Assembly (NCBI GenBank): GCA_018697195.1
Contig: CM031878.1
Location: 41,311,504 to 41,375,503, forward strand
Length of the DNA: 64,000 nt
Source of the DNA: Certhia americana
Lineage: Eukaryota; Chordata; Aves; Passeriformes; Certhiidae
Reading direction: 5' to 3'
In this document: positions 1 through 14,128 of the stretch, piece after piece
Numbering within the stretch: position 1 is the first letter of the stretch
Layout: each line of letters starts with the position of its first letter
The notes under the pieces: model-generated
What the model saw: the letters and a program-made list of their open reading frames with translations, nothing else
Told to the model about the DNA's origin: nothing
Databases searched by the model: none
Translations under genes and position numbers: made by a program

Positions 1-2491
1 TTAATGTCTATATGCAATAGAGACATTCTAAACTTACATAAATTTAGTAGGTTTTGCACTTGTATTTCACAGAATTACACATCACTCCTTTCTGCAATCA
101 CCACCTCAGTATACATTCAGTTAGTACTCACCTGAAGAATGCTTCTGCCTGTTCTTTTGGAAACTTTTGTGCTAAGTTTTAGGTATTAATGTTAATTAAG
201 CCATACCACATATTAAAGCCATTGATATTTGCTAAAACTATTGAACACTATGTCTCACAGAGCATTTATACTGTTTAAACAGACCCCTTATTTAAAAGGA
301 AGAGGTATAAATGAGACCCATGTACCTAAGTACCCAAGTGCACTGCACTGTACTCTTCTTCAGAGTACTGCTAGCTGCTTAAGCTATGCCACACAGCCCA
401 GAGGTGTTTTTGAACTTGGTGAGTTATGCAGAGAGGCAGCAACTGAGAAACAATGACAACAGAGAACCCATCTATACTTTAATAAAAATTTTCTGTGAAA
501 CAGTATTTGCTAAGCATTTAAGCACAGATGGGTCTATATTTTGCTGTGCTACCCTAAGCCAGTAATAGAAGCCTAGTAACATACAGCTACAAATTGGCAC
601 AAGAACTATTTTCACTCTTTTTATAATCTGGGGAGTAAACTTTAGCTGTGAGTTCATCGTAATTCCAATATAAAATGACTTGGATAACAAAAGAATAGGA
701 ACAGTTTGTGCAAATTCTGACTTTACAGCTATTAAATAGACTCAGGCATATACGCATTGCTCCACAGACATGGGGTATATTATGCGACTTTTTTTTAATA
801 CATACACCTATTATATTCTCATTTTCAGGGATCAAAACTCTGATAATATAAACAATTGTATGAAAAGGTACCATCTATTTGATCATTGAAATAGTTGACA
901 AGTGCAGCCCTACAAGTCAGTTCAAAGAATACTGTAAGAGAAGCCTGCTCAGAGGAATGGTGAGTATGAATGCTCAGAGAATGATGTGGGTATGGGCTGG
1001 CACATCATATGTGCTATATAAGCAAGACCTCTCTCAGCTGCTGTATCTCTAGCTCCCTTCAATCACTCACAAATTAAGTCCAGCTGACTACCAGTTGCAG
1101 TTGCAATTGCAAGTTCTTTATAAAGACTCCTCTGTTAGTAGCTCTGGATAACTTGATCAATCCTGGAGTTTTGTCTTCTATCTGCAGAAGTATGCTTGTG
1201 TTTAGGGTAAGCAAAGAAAGAAAGATGCGATACAGTACACTTGAAAGACAAACAGGTCAGCCATGGTACACCACATTACGACTCTGATCCTCCTCTACTA
1301 CATGAAAATATGTCCTGAGTGGTCAGACAGATGGAAGTCCCCTGTCTTCTGAGTGGACAGTCAGTCAAATACTGTCTTGCAGGTTGCTGAGATGTGGGGG
1401 CATCTGGAAGGAGCTCTGTGAGGAAGGGTATATGGGGACCCACAAGGCAGCAATGGTTGTAGGACATAGATCAGTTGTGGGAAACATTCGGATGGTGCTA
1501 GTTGCCACAAAATCATGCAGAACTTTTAGTTGTGCATTTCTATGATAACATCTTCTGATGTGTTTCACAAGAAGCCTGTGTTATGTGGAAACAGTAAACG
1601 AGCACAAGCACGAACTATTTCCCAGCACAACCCTGCTAAAGTAATTCTTACTACTTTTCTTGAATTAGAAAGCCTCAAGGATACAGGAATTAAGGTATTC
1701 CTGGCATACAGGAATTAAGTCCTGTCATCCTGGGGTGCAGTATTAATCTATTTTGCATATGCAATGCAAGTTCAGAAATATCTTGTGTATCCTGACTGCT
1801 AGTGTCACTTGTTAAGCTCTAGGCTGATTCTACGTATCACGAAGACCCCTTTCTCAACAGACAGTTCAGCTGGAGGAGAAAGATGGCAGCAGAGCACACA
1901 TTTGCTCCCAAGTTGCCTTATGACACCTGACCAAGAAGGGACTTCCTGACCTGTGAGGGGAATTACTCTGACTAAAAGTGAAGTTTCCATTCCATCAAGC
2001 TAACTCCCCCGTTCCAGCTCAGCAGGTGAGAATTTAAGGCAGTGGAACCATGAAAAGGAGATTGTGGACAGTGTCCTCTCAGCTGTCATCCAGAGCCAGT
2101 TTGCCATCTGAGAACACTCCCTCAAACACTTCCATAAAAGGGATAGAAGATCCCAAGAATGGCAATGGATAAAGGGTCCCAAGAAGAACAGAGGGATAGA
2201 AGATCCCAAGTAACACTTGAAGGGTTTCTTTGTTGGTTTGTTTTTTGGGGCGTTTATTTTTCAGCTACACTGTATTAATGTAGAATTCTGGAGAGAAGAA
2301 TAAAAAGCCCTAAAAGGCAGTTGAAAAAATTATTTTTCAGACCAGATGCATGTTTCAACTTAAAAATCTTGAGGGTCCACTGCCACAATGTGCTACATCT
2401 TCCACAGGTACAGCAGCCATCATTGTCATCTTCTAGCACAGTTCCTTGCACTTTGCAGATAGTTTTTTGTATCTCATATTTCACTCCTTTA
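1..2491. other. Intergenic sequence, nothing coding recognised
   Basis: AT-rich sequence with only short open frames (under 100 codons on either strand), none resembling a known protein. Apart from short direct repeats near 1680-1720 and 2140-2210 I see no gene, RNA or clear transposon. By gene order this should be part of the spacer beyond the 3' end of AUH. Confidence 0.6.
2140..2210. repeat. Short direct repeat, 53-bp spacing
   Basis: The 18-mer gggatagaagatcccaag occurs at 2140-2157 and exactly again at 2193-2210. The spacer between them contains a third partial echo (gggtcccaag at 2174-2183). It reads as a small local tandem duplication that has partly diverged. Confidence 0.8.
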
Positions 2492-2655
2492 GGATCACAG
2501 AATCACAAAATCCATCAGGATTATTGAGTCCAACTCCTAGCCATATGTAGGACATCCCAAGAATAAATCATCCCATGTACCTGAAAGCATTACCCAGAAA
2601 TTTCTGAACTCAGATACGTCTGATGCTGTGACAACTCCTCCGGGGAGACAGGATA
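2492..2655 (-). mobile_element. CR1 LINE fragment, 3' end, antisense
   Basis: The plus strand begins with gatcacagaatcacaaaatc and continues through gagtccaactcc, gtacctgaaagcatt and gatgctgtgacaactcctc. This is the reverse complement of the CR1 3' UTR and its 3'-terminal octamer-like repeat. Only the last 160 bases are present, the 5' truncation usual for CR1. Divergence from the consensus as I remember it is considerable, so it is an old copy. Confidence 0.85.
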
Positions 2656-5600
2656 TTGAGAAATAAGCCCTATTCTATAAATGAATTAGGCCCAAGTGTG
2701 TATAAAACCCAGTATTTTGCAAATCCTATTTATTCAAGCAAATTCTGACCCTCAGAGACAACAAAAGACCTGTGTATCCATGTTACAATCCTCACAACTA
2801 AAAAAACCAAAATGCTCAGCCCTAGTCTGTCCATGAAAACACCTGAACCCTTACAGGATTGTTGGATTCTGCTCTCCAGAATAACTTAAAACCATCTTGC
2901 TCAAACCATCTTGATCTTATTCATGCCCAAGCCCTTATCTTTAAACATAGAAGCCAGGTGTTCCTCCTATCAACCCCTGAAGAGGTTGAGTCCAACAAAT
3001 GTCAGCATACATCTACTCCACTCATTCGGTCAGGCTGATGCAAAAAAATAATAGCCACCACTTTCTTCACTTTCTTTTTCAGCAGCCCTGCAAGAGATAT
3101 GCATTTTACCCTGGATCTGGGATAATCATAAGTCACTGCATCTTTTCCTGAAGTGCTATAGGTCTTCATTTCACAGGAAAGCATCCTGAGTGGTGCCTCA
3201 ACCTAGAGGGCCAAATTTTCAAAACCGAAATTGCACTAGTGACCAGCAAATCACTAGTGTAGGTGTGGGACATGCATGAACACGTGAAAAAAAATGAGCC
3301 TACATGTGTAGGAAACTGGGACACCCACCTGAGGGTGGTGAGTTCTCCATTTTGGTCACTAAATGAAGTATGGAAGCAATCTCACAAGCAGGAACAAGAA
3401 CACAGGTCTTCTTTTCACCAGTCATGAAAAGAAAAAAACCAGCAAAATTTTATACACTAAGAAAATTGCCAACGAAGAAAAGCATAGGCAGTAGCCAAGT
3501 CATTGCACTATTGCCTTACAGCAAGATACAAATATGGATTTGAACAGAGAAGACACGTAACTGAATTAATTTGTATTGGAAGACAGCAATCCATTTGTAG
3601 CCTAGAGACTGCAGGTTTAACACCAGTGTCTGGATTCTACTTGGAGACCCAAATACTTGCGCTTCACCAAAGTCCTCTAACCATGCCAATGACGATCTTT
3701 CACACAGCTCCTTTCCCTCCAAAAGAGCTCCTTTCCTCTCAGCTCAAATGGTCAACATCAGCCCAATAAGCTCATTATAATCTACCATGCTGGTACTTCC
3801 TGCATACTTGTCTTCTTACATTCTTGTCTGTTGAAACTCCTTTGACCTTGGGGCTGTATCCCATGGATCCTGCTTTAATCCACCCCTACATTTTTCCATA
3901 ATAAGGTTCATATACCCACACACAACAAATACAAGCAAACATACAGACAATGTTTTAAATAATTAGTAGTTTTCCCTTAAGGGTAAAAATGTTCTGTAAT
4001 AGTATTTCTTTTTGTTATGAAATAATGTAAACGATCTTGGTGTGGTAATATTTTGTAATATGTCTGTGTTATGCAACTAAGGCTGTAGGATTCAGATGAC
4101 TTACAACCACCTGGAGATACTGACAGATAGTGGAGACTTGGAACTGTTGAAAAGCACTTACATATCCTTGCGCTTAAACAGATACAGATAAACACACAAA
4201 ACGACATACCCATCATCAGTGTACACCATTTTACAAAAAAATATGAGGTACAATGAGGTCTGTGAAGTTAAATTTCTGCTCATTTTCTGTTCTCTTCAAA
4301 TTAAGACCCTTTTGTAAACCTTAAAACCCAGCATTTGTGCCTCCATTTTTTTGGGGAGGTAGATCTCCTGCTTTGTCTTCTGCTAAGACATGTAATTATG
4401 TAAGCAAGGCCAGGGCAACTCAATATCCTCAACTTTGATTTCAATTCTTTTCCTCAAATCAGCTTGAAGAGAAAAATGTAGAAACTTGCCAAATGTTCAT
4501 GCTTGCAAAGCAAATCCTACTGCCAAGAACATAACTGTTTGTTTAGTGACTACTTTCCATCTTTTAAGATCATCATTGGGTTAAGGTGATCTGAATGACA
4601 ATGTTGACACAAAAATAAGTTTCACATTTCATCTTCCTTTTTTTTCTTTAATTCCAGCAAAGACAGAGGCAGACTGCATAACCAAAAGTTTATCTCAAAA
4701 TCATCACAGACCATGTGGTGGTGCCTAGGGAAGTTAACCCTAAGTGGACTTAAGCACCAGCCTGCTTGTTGCCTCAGCACAAGCATCACAGTAATCACAC
4801 GCCTGTTGTGGCAGCATCAGGCTTTTTTTCACACTTTCCATCATCCCACGGATTCTCTCATCTCAGGATTGTGGGATAGCAAATCTGTGTAGGAAAGGTA
4901 GGCTTTTAATACTCACCAAAGAGTTGGTGTGAGAAAGGAATTAATTTGTTACTGCAGGGAAACAACAGAAATATCAGTGTTTGAAGGATAAGGAAGATGA
5001 TAAGAAAGTTCAGGATCAGACTCAGAAGACAATACTGAGACAATGATAATTGTGGTCAAAAAGTGTCAAGCCTATGGAAGATTAAAAGGCAGGGAAGAGT
5101 TTTTCTAGAACAAAATTTTACTAGTTCACTACTCTAAAAAGAAATTAGACTGATTCCGCGTGGTTTCAATTTTCCCCCCCCAATTCACAGTCTATCCCAC
5201 TCAGTCCTAGGGTTCTGCACAGGGCCAGATCCAGGTCAGGCCACAGTGAGATTCCACAACATAAGGGAACACACAGATGTGTGTGGCACAAATTACTGCA
5301 CAGTTATAAATCTGAAACACAGAGCAACAAACTGACACCAGAATATTTATTATACACACTTTACCAGATATACCATTCCTTGAAATGTAACCTACAGCAC
5401 TTCCATGACCCTAGCACACTTTGCTGATGTCATGCATGTACAATCTACCTGTCCTTGTAGCAAGCAGCATCAGGCTTCTGTGAGTAGGAACTCATACTGC
5501 ACTGTACAGTCAGTACTGGGCCATGTGAGATGGATCTGCAAGCTGAATCCATAGGTCAGGCCAGAGTTCAGGGTCTTAAGCATAGCACCTGCACAGGAGG

Positions 5601-7742
5601 TAGAGTATACTCCTCAGTGCACTACAAGAATATATATCAGAGGCTCTTCTCCCACCTTTCCTTTATATGACAACCTGCATCCTGCAGAGCTTCTCTCCAG
5701 GAGTACTTCAGTCAGTCTGGTTACTAGTCCAACAGATTCCACATTACAAGGCCACGGCTACCAACATTACTGATAATGTACCTACAGAGAGAGCTTTTCC
5801 AACTGAACATTGCAAGAGAAGTTCAGGAGCTTTGAAGAAAGGTCTGCTATAGAGCATATGCTGAACTCTGACAGGAAGTGACACACTGCTTGCTGTAAGC
5901 AAGTAACTTATGTGTGAATGAGGACCAAACTATGAGGCCTGCTCAGGAGTCATGGAAAGGAGTGGATACTGTCAGCAGGGATGATGCATGATTACTTCTA
6001 TCTGAGCACCTCCAGATAGGAAGTGAACATTCAAAGCACTTAGTATGATAAAGTATTGATCCGGGGAATTATTGATATTGCCAATCACCAAAAGATATTA
6101 AGAATTCTTAACACTTCACAGGATTTGACTCTAAGGAGCTGTACCTCATTCAAAATATTTTGCACTGAGATCATTAAAATTAAATACCTGCCTTAGAAAC
6201 CTGGCTTTGGTTTTCTGCATACATCCGTTTAGACTACATTCATGTGATATAGAGATAACAGCTACCACACTCTTTTATCTGAACCCTTATATCAAGAGTT
6301 ATGTCAAAATCATATAATACTGAAAACACCTCTGAAAATATTGTACTGTCAGTTACTTGTTATGTCAGTTACCTGTAGGTGCACAGGGAATCCTAAAGTC
6401 TTACTCCTTTCCCATTCAGTAACTTTGTCAAACCACGCTTTTAATACAACAAATGCATTAAATTATAAGGAAAACATAAGAGCCCTATTTTTTTTTTTTT
6501 TTTTTGTGCATGAATAACTGTCACTATCATTTTCACTTTGGTAATCACAGAAAATGGGCTGATTTTTAATGTCTGTTCCAGAAGGCTGAAGATGTTGATT
6601 TCAGACTGATTCAGACTTTAAAGTCTAATTCATGCAGTTGATCCACAATATTAACTGGAGTGTAGGTTTCAACAATTTGGTAGAGTGTCTTTTATGTCTT
6701 TTACATCAGATGATAAGTTTTTGATACGTAAAGCATTAAATGAACTCTGTTCCAAAACCACATTATATGTTTTCTGTAAAAAAACCCAGAAACATGACAA
6801 CCAACCAAACCAAAACCCACCAGAAAACTACAAAAATTGCTCCCCCCACAGTGCTCAGATACTTTAACCCAAAGAAATTGCTGACAGATTTGTTTTCAGC
6901 ACAGCAGAGTAAAGAGCTGACAACGTATTTTTTTTGCTGGATATGGTAACTTAAGTCTATTTTTAGGGCTTCTTTTCTTTTTTTAAAGTACACCAAAATA
7001 GCAGTGGGCTTAAAAATCACCATCTGCTTCTAGAAATTAAATAATTCTCTGAAGAATAGATAATAGGCATAAAAAGCTTACTCCCAACTCTCAGATCTTT
7101 CACAGCAGGATTGAAAGTTACTTGCAAACATTACTTATTTCATCAAACAGTACTGCAAGGTCACAACACCCCTGTAAGCATTCAATATAGCTATTTATCA
7201 GTTATCACCAGCATAAACTGTTTACATTCTAGTCATGAATGACTGACTAGCAAATGCTATTGCTATTGCTTTTATGATTTACAATAAAGCTGCTGATACT
7301 TACAGCAGAATAAAGACTCTCCCCATTTCTTTCATTTCTTTCTTTAACTTTGGTTTAGTTAAGGTGGGAAAGATTCAAATTTGTAGGGACTTTTTTTTTT
7401 TTTAATGCCCATTAGAGAGCCATTTTACAATTACCATGTTAGCATCATTTGCAAATGTGTGTAAAGAAATCTGAGCTTGTTTGCATCCAGTTAGTTAAGA
7501 TCCTGCTAACAGTGAATCATTATGTCAGTTCAAGATGGCTCAAGACCCAGACACTCGCTGGCTGAAGTCAGTCAGCAGTTTCCCCATCCTCAGCATTTGT
7601 GCCTCTGACAGCTTGGATGACTGACTGCTCAACAAAATGTGGCCCCTATCTCCTATGCTACTCATGCATCAATAGCCTTAGAAAATAACATAGTAATGTA
7701 GCCATCCAATCCAGGCTACAGATAGCTTTGGTCCAGTAGCTA
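2656..7742. other. Intergenic sequence without recognised genes
   Basis: No open frame here resembles a known protein. The visible structure is a T18 run at 6488-6505, a C8 run near 5174, and a small inverted repeat at 3234-3259 (cactagtga / tcactagtg with an 8-nt loop). I see no transposon with recognisable ends. Confidence 0.5.
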
Positions 7743-7750
7743 TGACGTCA
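7743..7750. promoter_or_regulatory. Perfect cAMP-response element palindrome
   Basis: TGACGTCA is the full consensus CRE bound by CREB/ATF factors. It lies at the edge of the LTR-like block to its right. Full CREs are uncommon in AT-rich intergenic DNA because of the central CpG, but one chance occurrence in 64 kb is possible. No transcription start is visible nearby. Confidence 0.4.
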
Positions 7751-8120
7751 GGAATCCAATGAGGCAACTTTTGAAAGAGAGATGCATGTCCAGACCAGTG
7801 ATTTGGGAACTAAACACTTTAATAAAACTCAGAAAACAACAAACTGGAAGGCAAAGAAACCGAACAGGAGCGCATTAGAAAAGAGTAGCCAACAAGGGCG
7901 GCTTGTCCAGGGTCTAGTGGTTACAGGGGTACACAGTGGTTAGGGTATAGAGTGGAGTAAAGGCAGGAGTGAGGGCCAATAGGAAAGGATATGCAAAACA
8001 ATGCAGAGGTACATGGACCAATCGAGGGTAATGAGGTAACCAGGAACAAATCAACTGGGGCAGAACAGAGAACTTTCTAGTACAAAATCTGCATATAACA
8101 ATGCAGGGAATTCTGGGGCT
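7751..8120 (-). mobile_element. LTR-like block, possibly a solo avian ERV LTR
   Basis: Read on the minus strand, the block runs from a TATA-like attgttatatgc near 8098, through two CCAAT-type motifs (attggtcc, attggccc), a C-rich stretch (gtacccctgtaaccactag), and a GC-richer R/U5-like part. It ends with tgagttttattaaagtgttt, an ATTAAA polyadenylation-type signal. That order is how avian retroviral LTRs are built, and base composition differs from the AT-rich flanks. I could not fix TG/CA ends or a target-site duplication, and no gag, pol or env frame is nearby. The adjoining 8121-8330 may belong to the same element. Confidence 0.45.
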
Positions 8121-11100
8121 GGTCTTTTTGGCTCACCATGAGTCTGAGGGGGTTTCCCATGGCTCTATTCCCAGCTCTTCACCTTCTTCTTCACCTTGGG
8201 CTGAGTCAACCCCAAAATGGTACCATTGCTATCAGTCACTCCTCGCTCTTGTATCTTTTGAAACTTACAAAGTATAAACTGAGCTTGAAAAAGGTGGAAA
8301 AGGAGGATCCATTAGTTTTTCATTAAAAGGTTTTGATAAAAGAGAAAAAGGCTCATGATAAAGTCCCTGTCCCACTTCTTTTCTGAATTAAAATTCCCTC
8401 AGCTTGTTAATCACACTTTCTGAGAGGTCTCAAGACGCAAACAGCACATATGCAAGGTTAGACGGCAAGTATCCTCTCTCCTCAGCAGGGAGTATTAGGG
8501 AAGTGGAAGCAGGGATTGTATGAAAGAACAGTCAGAAGGCGCCAAAGGACAAAGAGGAAGAGAAAAACAGTTTCTCTAGTATGTGTGCTGGAGGGACCAT
8601 GTTCCCTAGTGCTGTGATTTTATTAAAGATGACAAATTTTCAATTTCAGTAATTTCAGTTTAAAACATTTCCATGTTTTGAACCACAGAAGAGTATTTAT
8701 CTTTTTAGTATCATTTTCAAGAAAGGTAGTTTGGTTTGGGTTTTTTTCCCCATGGTATTCCGTTAGAAAAACAATGTCTTTTTCAGAGAATAAGACTAAA
8801 TCTAAATAGAAAATGAGATAAGACACTGCAAGATACTTTAAACTACACATAAGATGAGTAATAAACAAACAAGTTTACAAAATGAAGACATTTTGGAAGT
8901 AGTAGTATTTAATAAGTGCCACTTTTTAACAGGTTTGTATTACTGTAGTTATTTAAAATCAAAGTTCTCAACAGCAACAGTTCGAAAAAGGATGTCCATT
9001 ATTCATACTTATAGCTGGTGGATTAGAATTTTTGTGAAATGAGTTGCCTAACATTTAAAAGGCTTGTAGTGACCACTGTAGCAACAGTATTTAGGCTAAT
9101 AAAAAGAGAGCAGAGAAACAATGGAGAAACATGTGCTTTGTTGGTATATCCTGCTTTGGCAGGGACAGGAATTCTTCAAAGTAATGTGTAAGAATCATCT
9201 ATTTCTAGTAAACAATTAAGAAATATTTTATTTGTGAGAGAAATTTGTTCTTATTTTTTTCTGAGTCAGTTGTCAGTAACAAAGGAATAGAACTTTTGCA
9301 AGAAAGGGAAGAAAAAAGTAATTAAGGCAAGCAGCAGGTTTGAAAACTTTAGTGTTCCTTGGACATTTTCAAAGGGGACTCTCTTTACTGAAGAACAGTT
9401 GCAGATAAAAAAGGACAGATTATGAATAGCCAAAATTCCTAGTGATCTCACTGGGAATTACACATTTATTTGGAAAGCATTAAAGGAATAAGATTACAGA
9501 AGCAAGACCCGATCCAAATTCCATTATGTAAATGGAAAAAGAAAATTTTGTTGTCTTAAAAGGAAATTGAATTGAGCCTTTAGTTCCCAGTTAATGAGAT
9601 ACTAGTAAACACTGAGAATTGCAGGGGAAGAGATAAAGGAGAGATGCCATTTTGGGTTGGGTTAGTTTTTTTCATGTTATACTTATTTAGGTTGCTATTT
9701 ACTAAAGATTTATCATCACAAGATTCTTCCTCCTACTGACTACATCTACATAAAGTGCCATTCAGATACACTAGAAATGGGGCATAACACAGATTCTAAA
9801 TGTTTTATTAGTCTATGGGTGAGCAAAAAAAGCTATTTAACCTGTACAGGATCCATTGTTTATTCCAGACAATTTATTCTGTTCTTCAATAGCATACAGT
9901 TTTTGCTGGTTCTAATGGTATTACCTGGTTTGAAAAAACACTTCATAGATTTCCCTTTCTTTTAGAGTTGAGACATGTTTGTGATTTGTTCGATTCCACT
10001 AAAGTTGCTTTTATTATGGAATCATCTAAATGTGTGCCAAACCTGCAAGATGATCTCACAAACAGGTTCTCCCACCACTGCTACGTAACATTTAGGCCAA
10101 CTGGGCTTGTACGCCGCACACACATCCTAGAATTTGAACCCAATTCTAGGATAAAGGATTAACCTTTTGTGCTGCAAGGTTCTCAAAACTTGTTTCTCCT
10201 CTGAAGTTATAGGTACACAGAGGAGAGCACAAGAAAAGTGAAGTTCAGGAGAACTGATCCATTTTGATCTATTTTTCTTTAAAACTAATACATTCAGGCC
10301 ATGTATAAACTATCCAGTCACATCCTGTAAAAGTTTAAACAGTGAAACCACAAGGGAAAATAAACTAACATCTTTTCCCTTTTTATCTTAAAAGTGTCTG
10401 AAATGAATTGGTTGCTAAAGAAACCTGATATAATTGTGACAGAGTGTTTTGAAACCCTTAGTGGAGTTCATATGAAACCTCAGCATAACAAGTGGCCTCT
10501 TATCTGCGTACTATTCCAGGAAGAAATGCATGGCATTTCGTCATCACAGCTGAAAGAGTAGCTGGCTCTGCACGTAGGCTAGGCGAGAATAAGAGCCCTC
10601 AGCTATAATGAGGGCACGCTGGTAGCTAATGCTTAGTCAGAGGCCATTTCCTTTAGCCTTTGCTACTGCTTGCAGGAGTTGGAATGCAGGAAAAGGCAAA
10701 AACTAAAGCGAACATACCGAAGGTCAATGTTTACCTTCTGTACTTTTTCTCAATGAAGATTAATTCTGAAGACATGGCATATGTGCATTAATGTGGTGAC
10801 ATCCTAAACCATCCCCCCTATTACAGGCACTTCAAGTAGCTTTATTTAATGTGGTAGTTCATGAGCAGAATTACTTAAAGCCGAGAGAATCATAAAAAAG
10901 CAGATGTCTCTTTTTTTTTAGTCTGACATTTAAAGGCAAATTAGTAAGTGGGAGTTTAATATAGATATTTCCTTGTGAACACTGATCTTGAATTTCCAAG
11001 CAGGCAAACTGACTTTCTCCTTAATAAAGCTGTTGAAACATAGATAACTTGTAGCAATTACTTCAAAACCAGGGATGAATCTTCATATGTGAGGGAATAT

Positions 11101-12643
11101 GGTAAGGAACATTTCTTTTTATAGGCTTTTCCTCTTCTGTACATCCTGAAAATGATAATATGTGTGATGTACTGATGCTTTTTAACAGGAATCTGCATAA
11201 TTTGAGCATGGAATGATTAATCAATAGAATATGAAAATGTTAAATATGAATGTATAGCAATATTCAGGTGTGAGTTTGCAAGACACTTCATTCAGGACCA
11301 CATTTTGTTTTCCTACTCTGACTGCAGAAACATCAGCAATTATTGTGAATTTAACGAGCTATCACTATGCTGATTTAAGCATACAACTGTGTGTACTGTG
11401 CTACTGAACACACTGGACTGAGTCATTTTACATACATGCAGTTGCTGGTCTAAATAAGGGCTAGATTTGACTTGTTCGGTTTAACTCACTGGCTGAACTG
11501 AAAATAGTTGGCACAGATTTTTCTCAGGAAATTCAAACTTACACAAGCAGAGGAAAAACATTGCAAATGAGATGCTGCTGTGTGCAAAAATTCATCTGGG
11601 ATAAAACTTTAAACCCTAGAAATAAATCTTGTTTTCAGTTCTCACAAATAGGCTTTTCTATTCAATTCTGAAGGTTTAAAGCAGCTGTTAATCAAATACT
11701 GTACACAGTACTAAGCAAGAAAGTGTTCAGTTATTTCTGAAACACGTTATTTTGAGGCTGTGTTTGAATCTTCCATATTTATGTGATGAGAGTTATGTCA
11801 CAAAGTTAATCATTCCCAGGATGCTAGCATTCGGGGTAATGAAAAACTTCTTGTGCAAGCAGTCATTAATCAGTGAGTCTAACATTGCATAATGCTTTCT
11901 GAAGCATGTGTTATGTGATCAGAGTACAAGGCTGCATAACACAGCAAAGTGTTTATGCCATATGCTGACCTTTTCTAAAGCAGAAATGGAGCCATGTGAT
12001 GTGCCGCTCCTGCCAGCATTTGCTTATTGCCAATAATTAAGTTTGATGATATGAAGAAACACAAACTTGTATTGCTTTAGAGTTCTAAAAGGAAGAAGCT
12101 TTGAAGTTTTTGGCACTGTAAAGCACAAAGATAGCCAACTTGGCTTGGATACACTACCGTTGTCCATTATAGGCACCGCCCATCAAAACTGGAATCAAGT
12201 GCCCTGCTCAAGTGGTTACTGGCATTTGTGTAAAGGAAAACATGTGCATCGTTACAGAACTGCTGTATTAACCAGAAGAGCATAAAGGTCACAGGAGCAA
12301 AGCAGCCAAAAGCATGCCTGGTACCTCAAATCTCAAAACATCATTATTACATTTGATATTCTTGTGCAATAGTGCTAGTAAGCAGCTATTACTTAATCTC
12401 CTACCAGTATTACACAAAACTATACTTGCGAAATACTGCAGATAAATATGCTGTAATTATACGAAATATAAAAACATGTATAGGGCAAAATGTTTTTTGC
12501 AACTCTAAACACATACCTGCGGGGATGTGGTTTGAGTGAACTATTTTAAAAATGGAATCAATTCTTTAAAAGCGTCTATGAATAACCTTAAAACTATGTG
12601 CTGGAAGAAAAGTGGACACATGGACATGTATTTTATATACTAT

Positions 12644-12644
<1 letters not shown>
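8121..12644. other. Intergenic sequence, possible conserved noncoding block
   Basis: No recognisable gene. The part from about 10480 to 12060 lacks repeats and has a mixed, complex composition with homeodomain-type (TAAT) and TGACC-like words, unlike the low-complexity AT-rich sequence around it. That is the look of conserved noncoding DNA, but conservation cannot be judged from one sequence. Confidence 0.35.

Positions 12645-12678
<34 letters not shown>
12645..12678. repeat. (CA)17 microsatellite
   Basis: Uninterrupted CA dinucleotides for about 34 bases, ending in cacagagcg. A long pure array of this kind is likely to be length-polymorphic and can adopt Z-DNA. Confidence 0.95.
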
Positions 12679-12681
<3 letters not shown>

Positions 12682-14128
12682 CGTGATCAAAAGCTCTGTT
12701 CTGTATAGAGCTACTTTGTGTCAGTTGGCAAAGTCAAGCTACTGATCTGGAATAACCAGCTTTATACAACTTTTTTAGCACAGCCAACTGTAGGTATGCC
12801 ACTGTTGCTCCAATATCACTTCTCCTCTCACTTGCCAGTGTTTTCTTTTCTCTCACTGATGACTGTCTTTTCTACTTTGGACAGCTGGTACAGAAGAAGT
12901 AGCCAGTATCTGTGAGTTTTATCACCGGTTAACAGCAACACAATTACATCATGTGATCTGCAATAGGGTACCAATATCTGAAAAGTGATCTCTGACATCC
13001 CTTGTTTACACTGAGGAAGTATTTTCAAGCTTAACTAAGAATCCTAAAGAGTAAAGCAGACTAGAAGCACAATCACAAAGCTAAGATATCTCTATACAGA
13101 GACATAGTTGTTCTAGTCCAAAATGTAGATTCTCAAAATTCCTGCTGAGATTTTATATCAGAAAGTGATGATATTAGGCAACTGCACTTAGAAAGTGCTG
13201 TATCCAAGGCCTTTTGGGATTAATGAATTAAACCTTCCACATCTAAGGAGTCTGAGTCATTAAGGACCTTCATGACTAGCAGACAGGATTCTGTATAAAG
13301 ATGCTGGGGACAAGAGGAAAGTAAGCAGGTCTGCCATCCTTGCTAAAGCACGTATTATAAAACCAGTATGATACTTGCTGCATGAGGAAACTGCAGGACA
13401 GGCCTTACCTCTTCAAACTATTAGGTGGATATCATTATCTCTACCTCCCAATAAATTAACTTGTAGAATAAGTAATTAAAGTAGAGAAATTTCATCACAC
13501 ATAGCTTCAAAGAATACAGTGAACAGGTCACTACTGTAGGAAAGTTTGGCTCAGGTCAATTAAGTGAAAGGAGAGAGCAGAAACTCAGTTGCTTTGGTGT
13601 TTCATGACTCCTTCAACTACTGAGCGGCGGTACAGACAGATGGGATATAGCATATCCTCTTCACCTTTTCAAAAAAGGACTGATGTCAGATAAGATTTGT
13701 AAAATCCAAAAAAGACAGGAATTTCATTCTACCCAAAGTGGAAAAAAACGCATGTCCATGTGTCCATTTTATGAACCAGTAACTTAGAATCCTTCTTGTT
13801 ATGCTGTTTTTGTGGCTCCTGCCTCCTTTCATATGTTACACAGACACTCTAGGAATCAGGTTTGGAGGTTACAATCTCTACTAGTCTTTTGGGTATAGAA
13901 CTTGGGTGCTCTAACCAAGCATTACAGAAAGATATACTCTGTGGAGCTGCTCATGAAGATACTAGAAAAGACTGTGTTAAAATTGACTGTGACCTAAGAA
14001 TGCAGTCTGAACCCACCCTACAAAACCTCTTTCATATACACTCTTCCAAGACCCACTGCTTCTTAGAAGCATGTTTGCTGGCTCTCTTCTCTGTTCACCT
14101 CTACTTTGACGGAGTGGCCAACATGAAC

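Noticed and set aside
1013..1022. TATATAAG box that could mark a promoter
   Set aside because: No initiator, CpG-rich region or downstream gene is visible; such words are common in AT-rich DNA.
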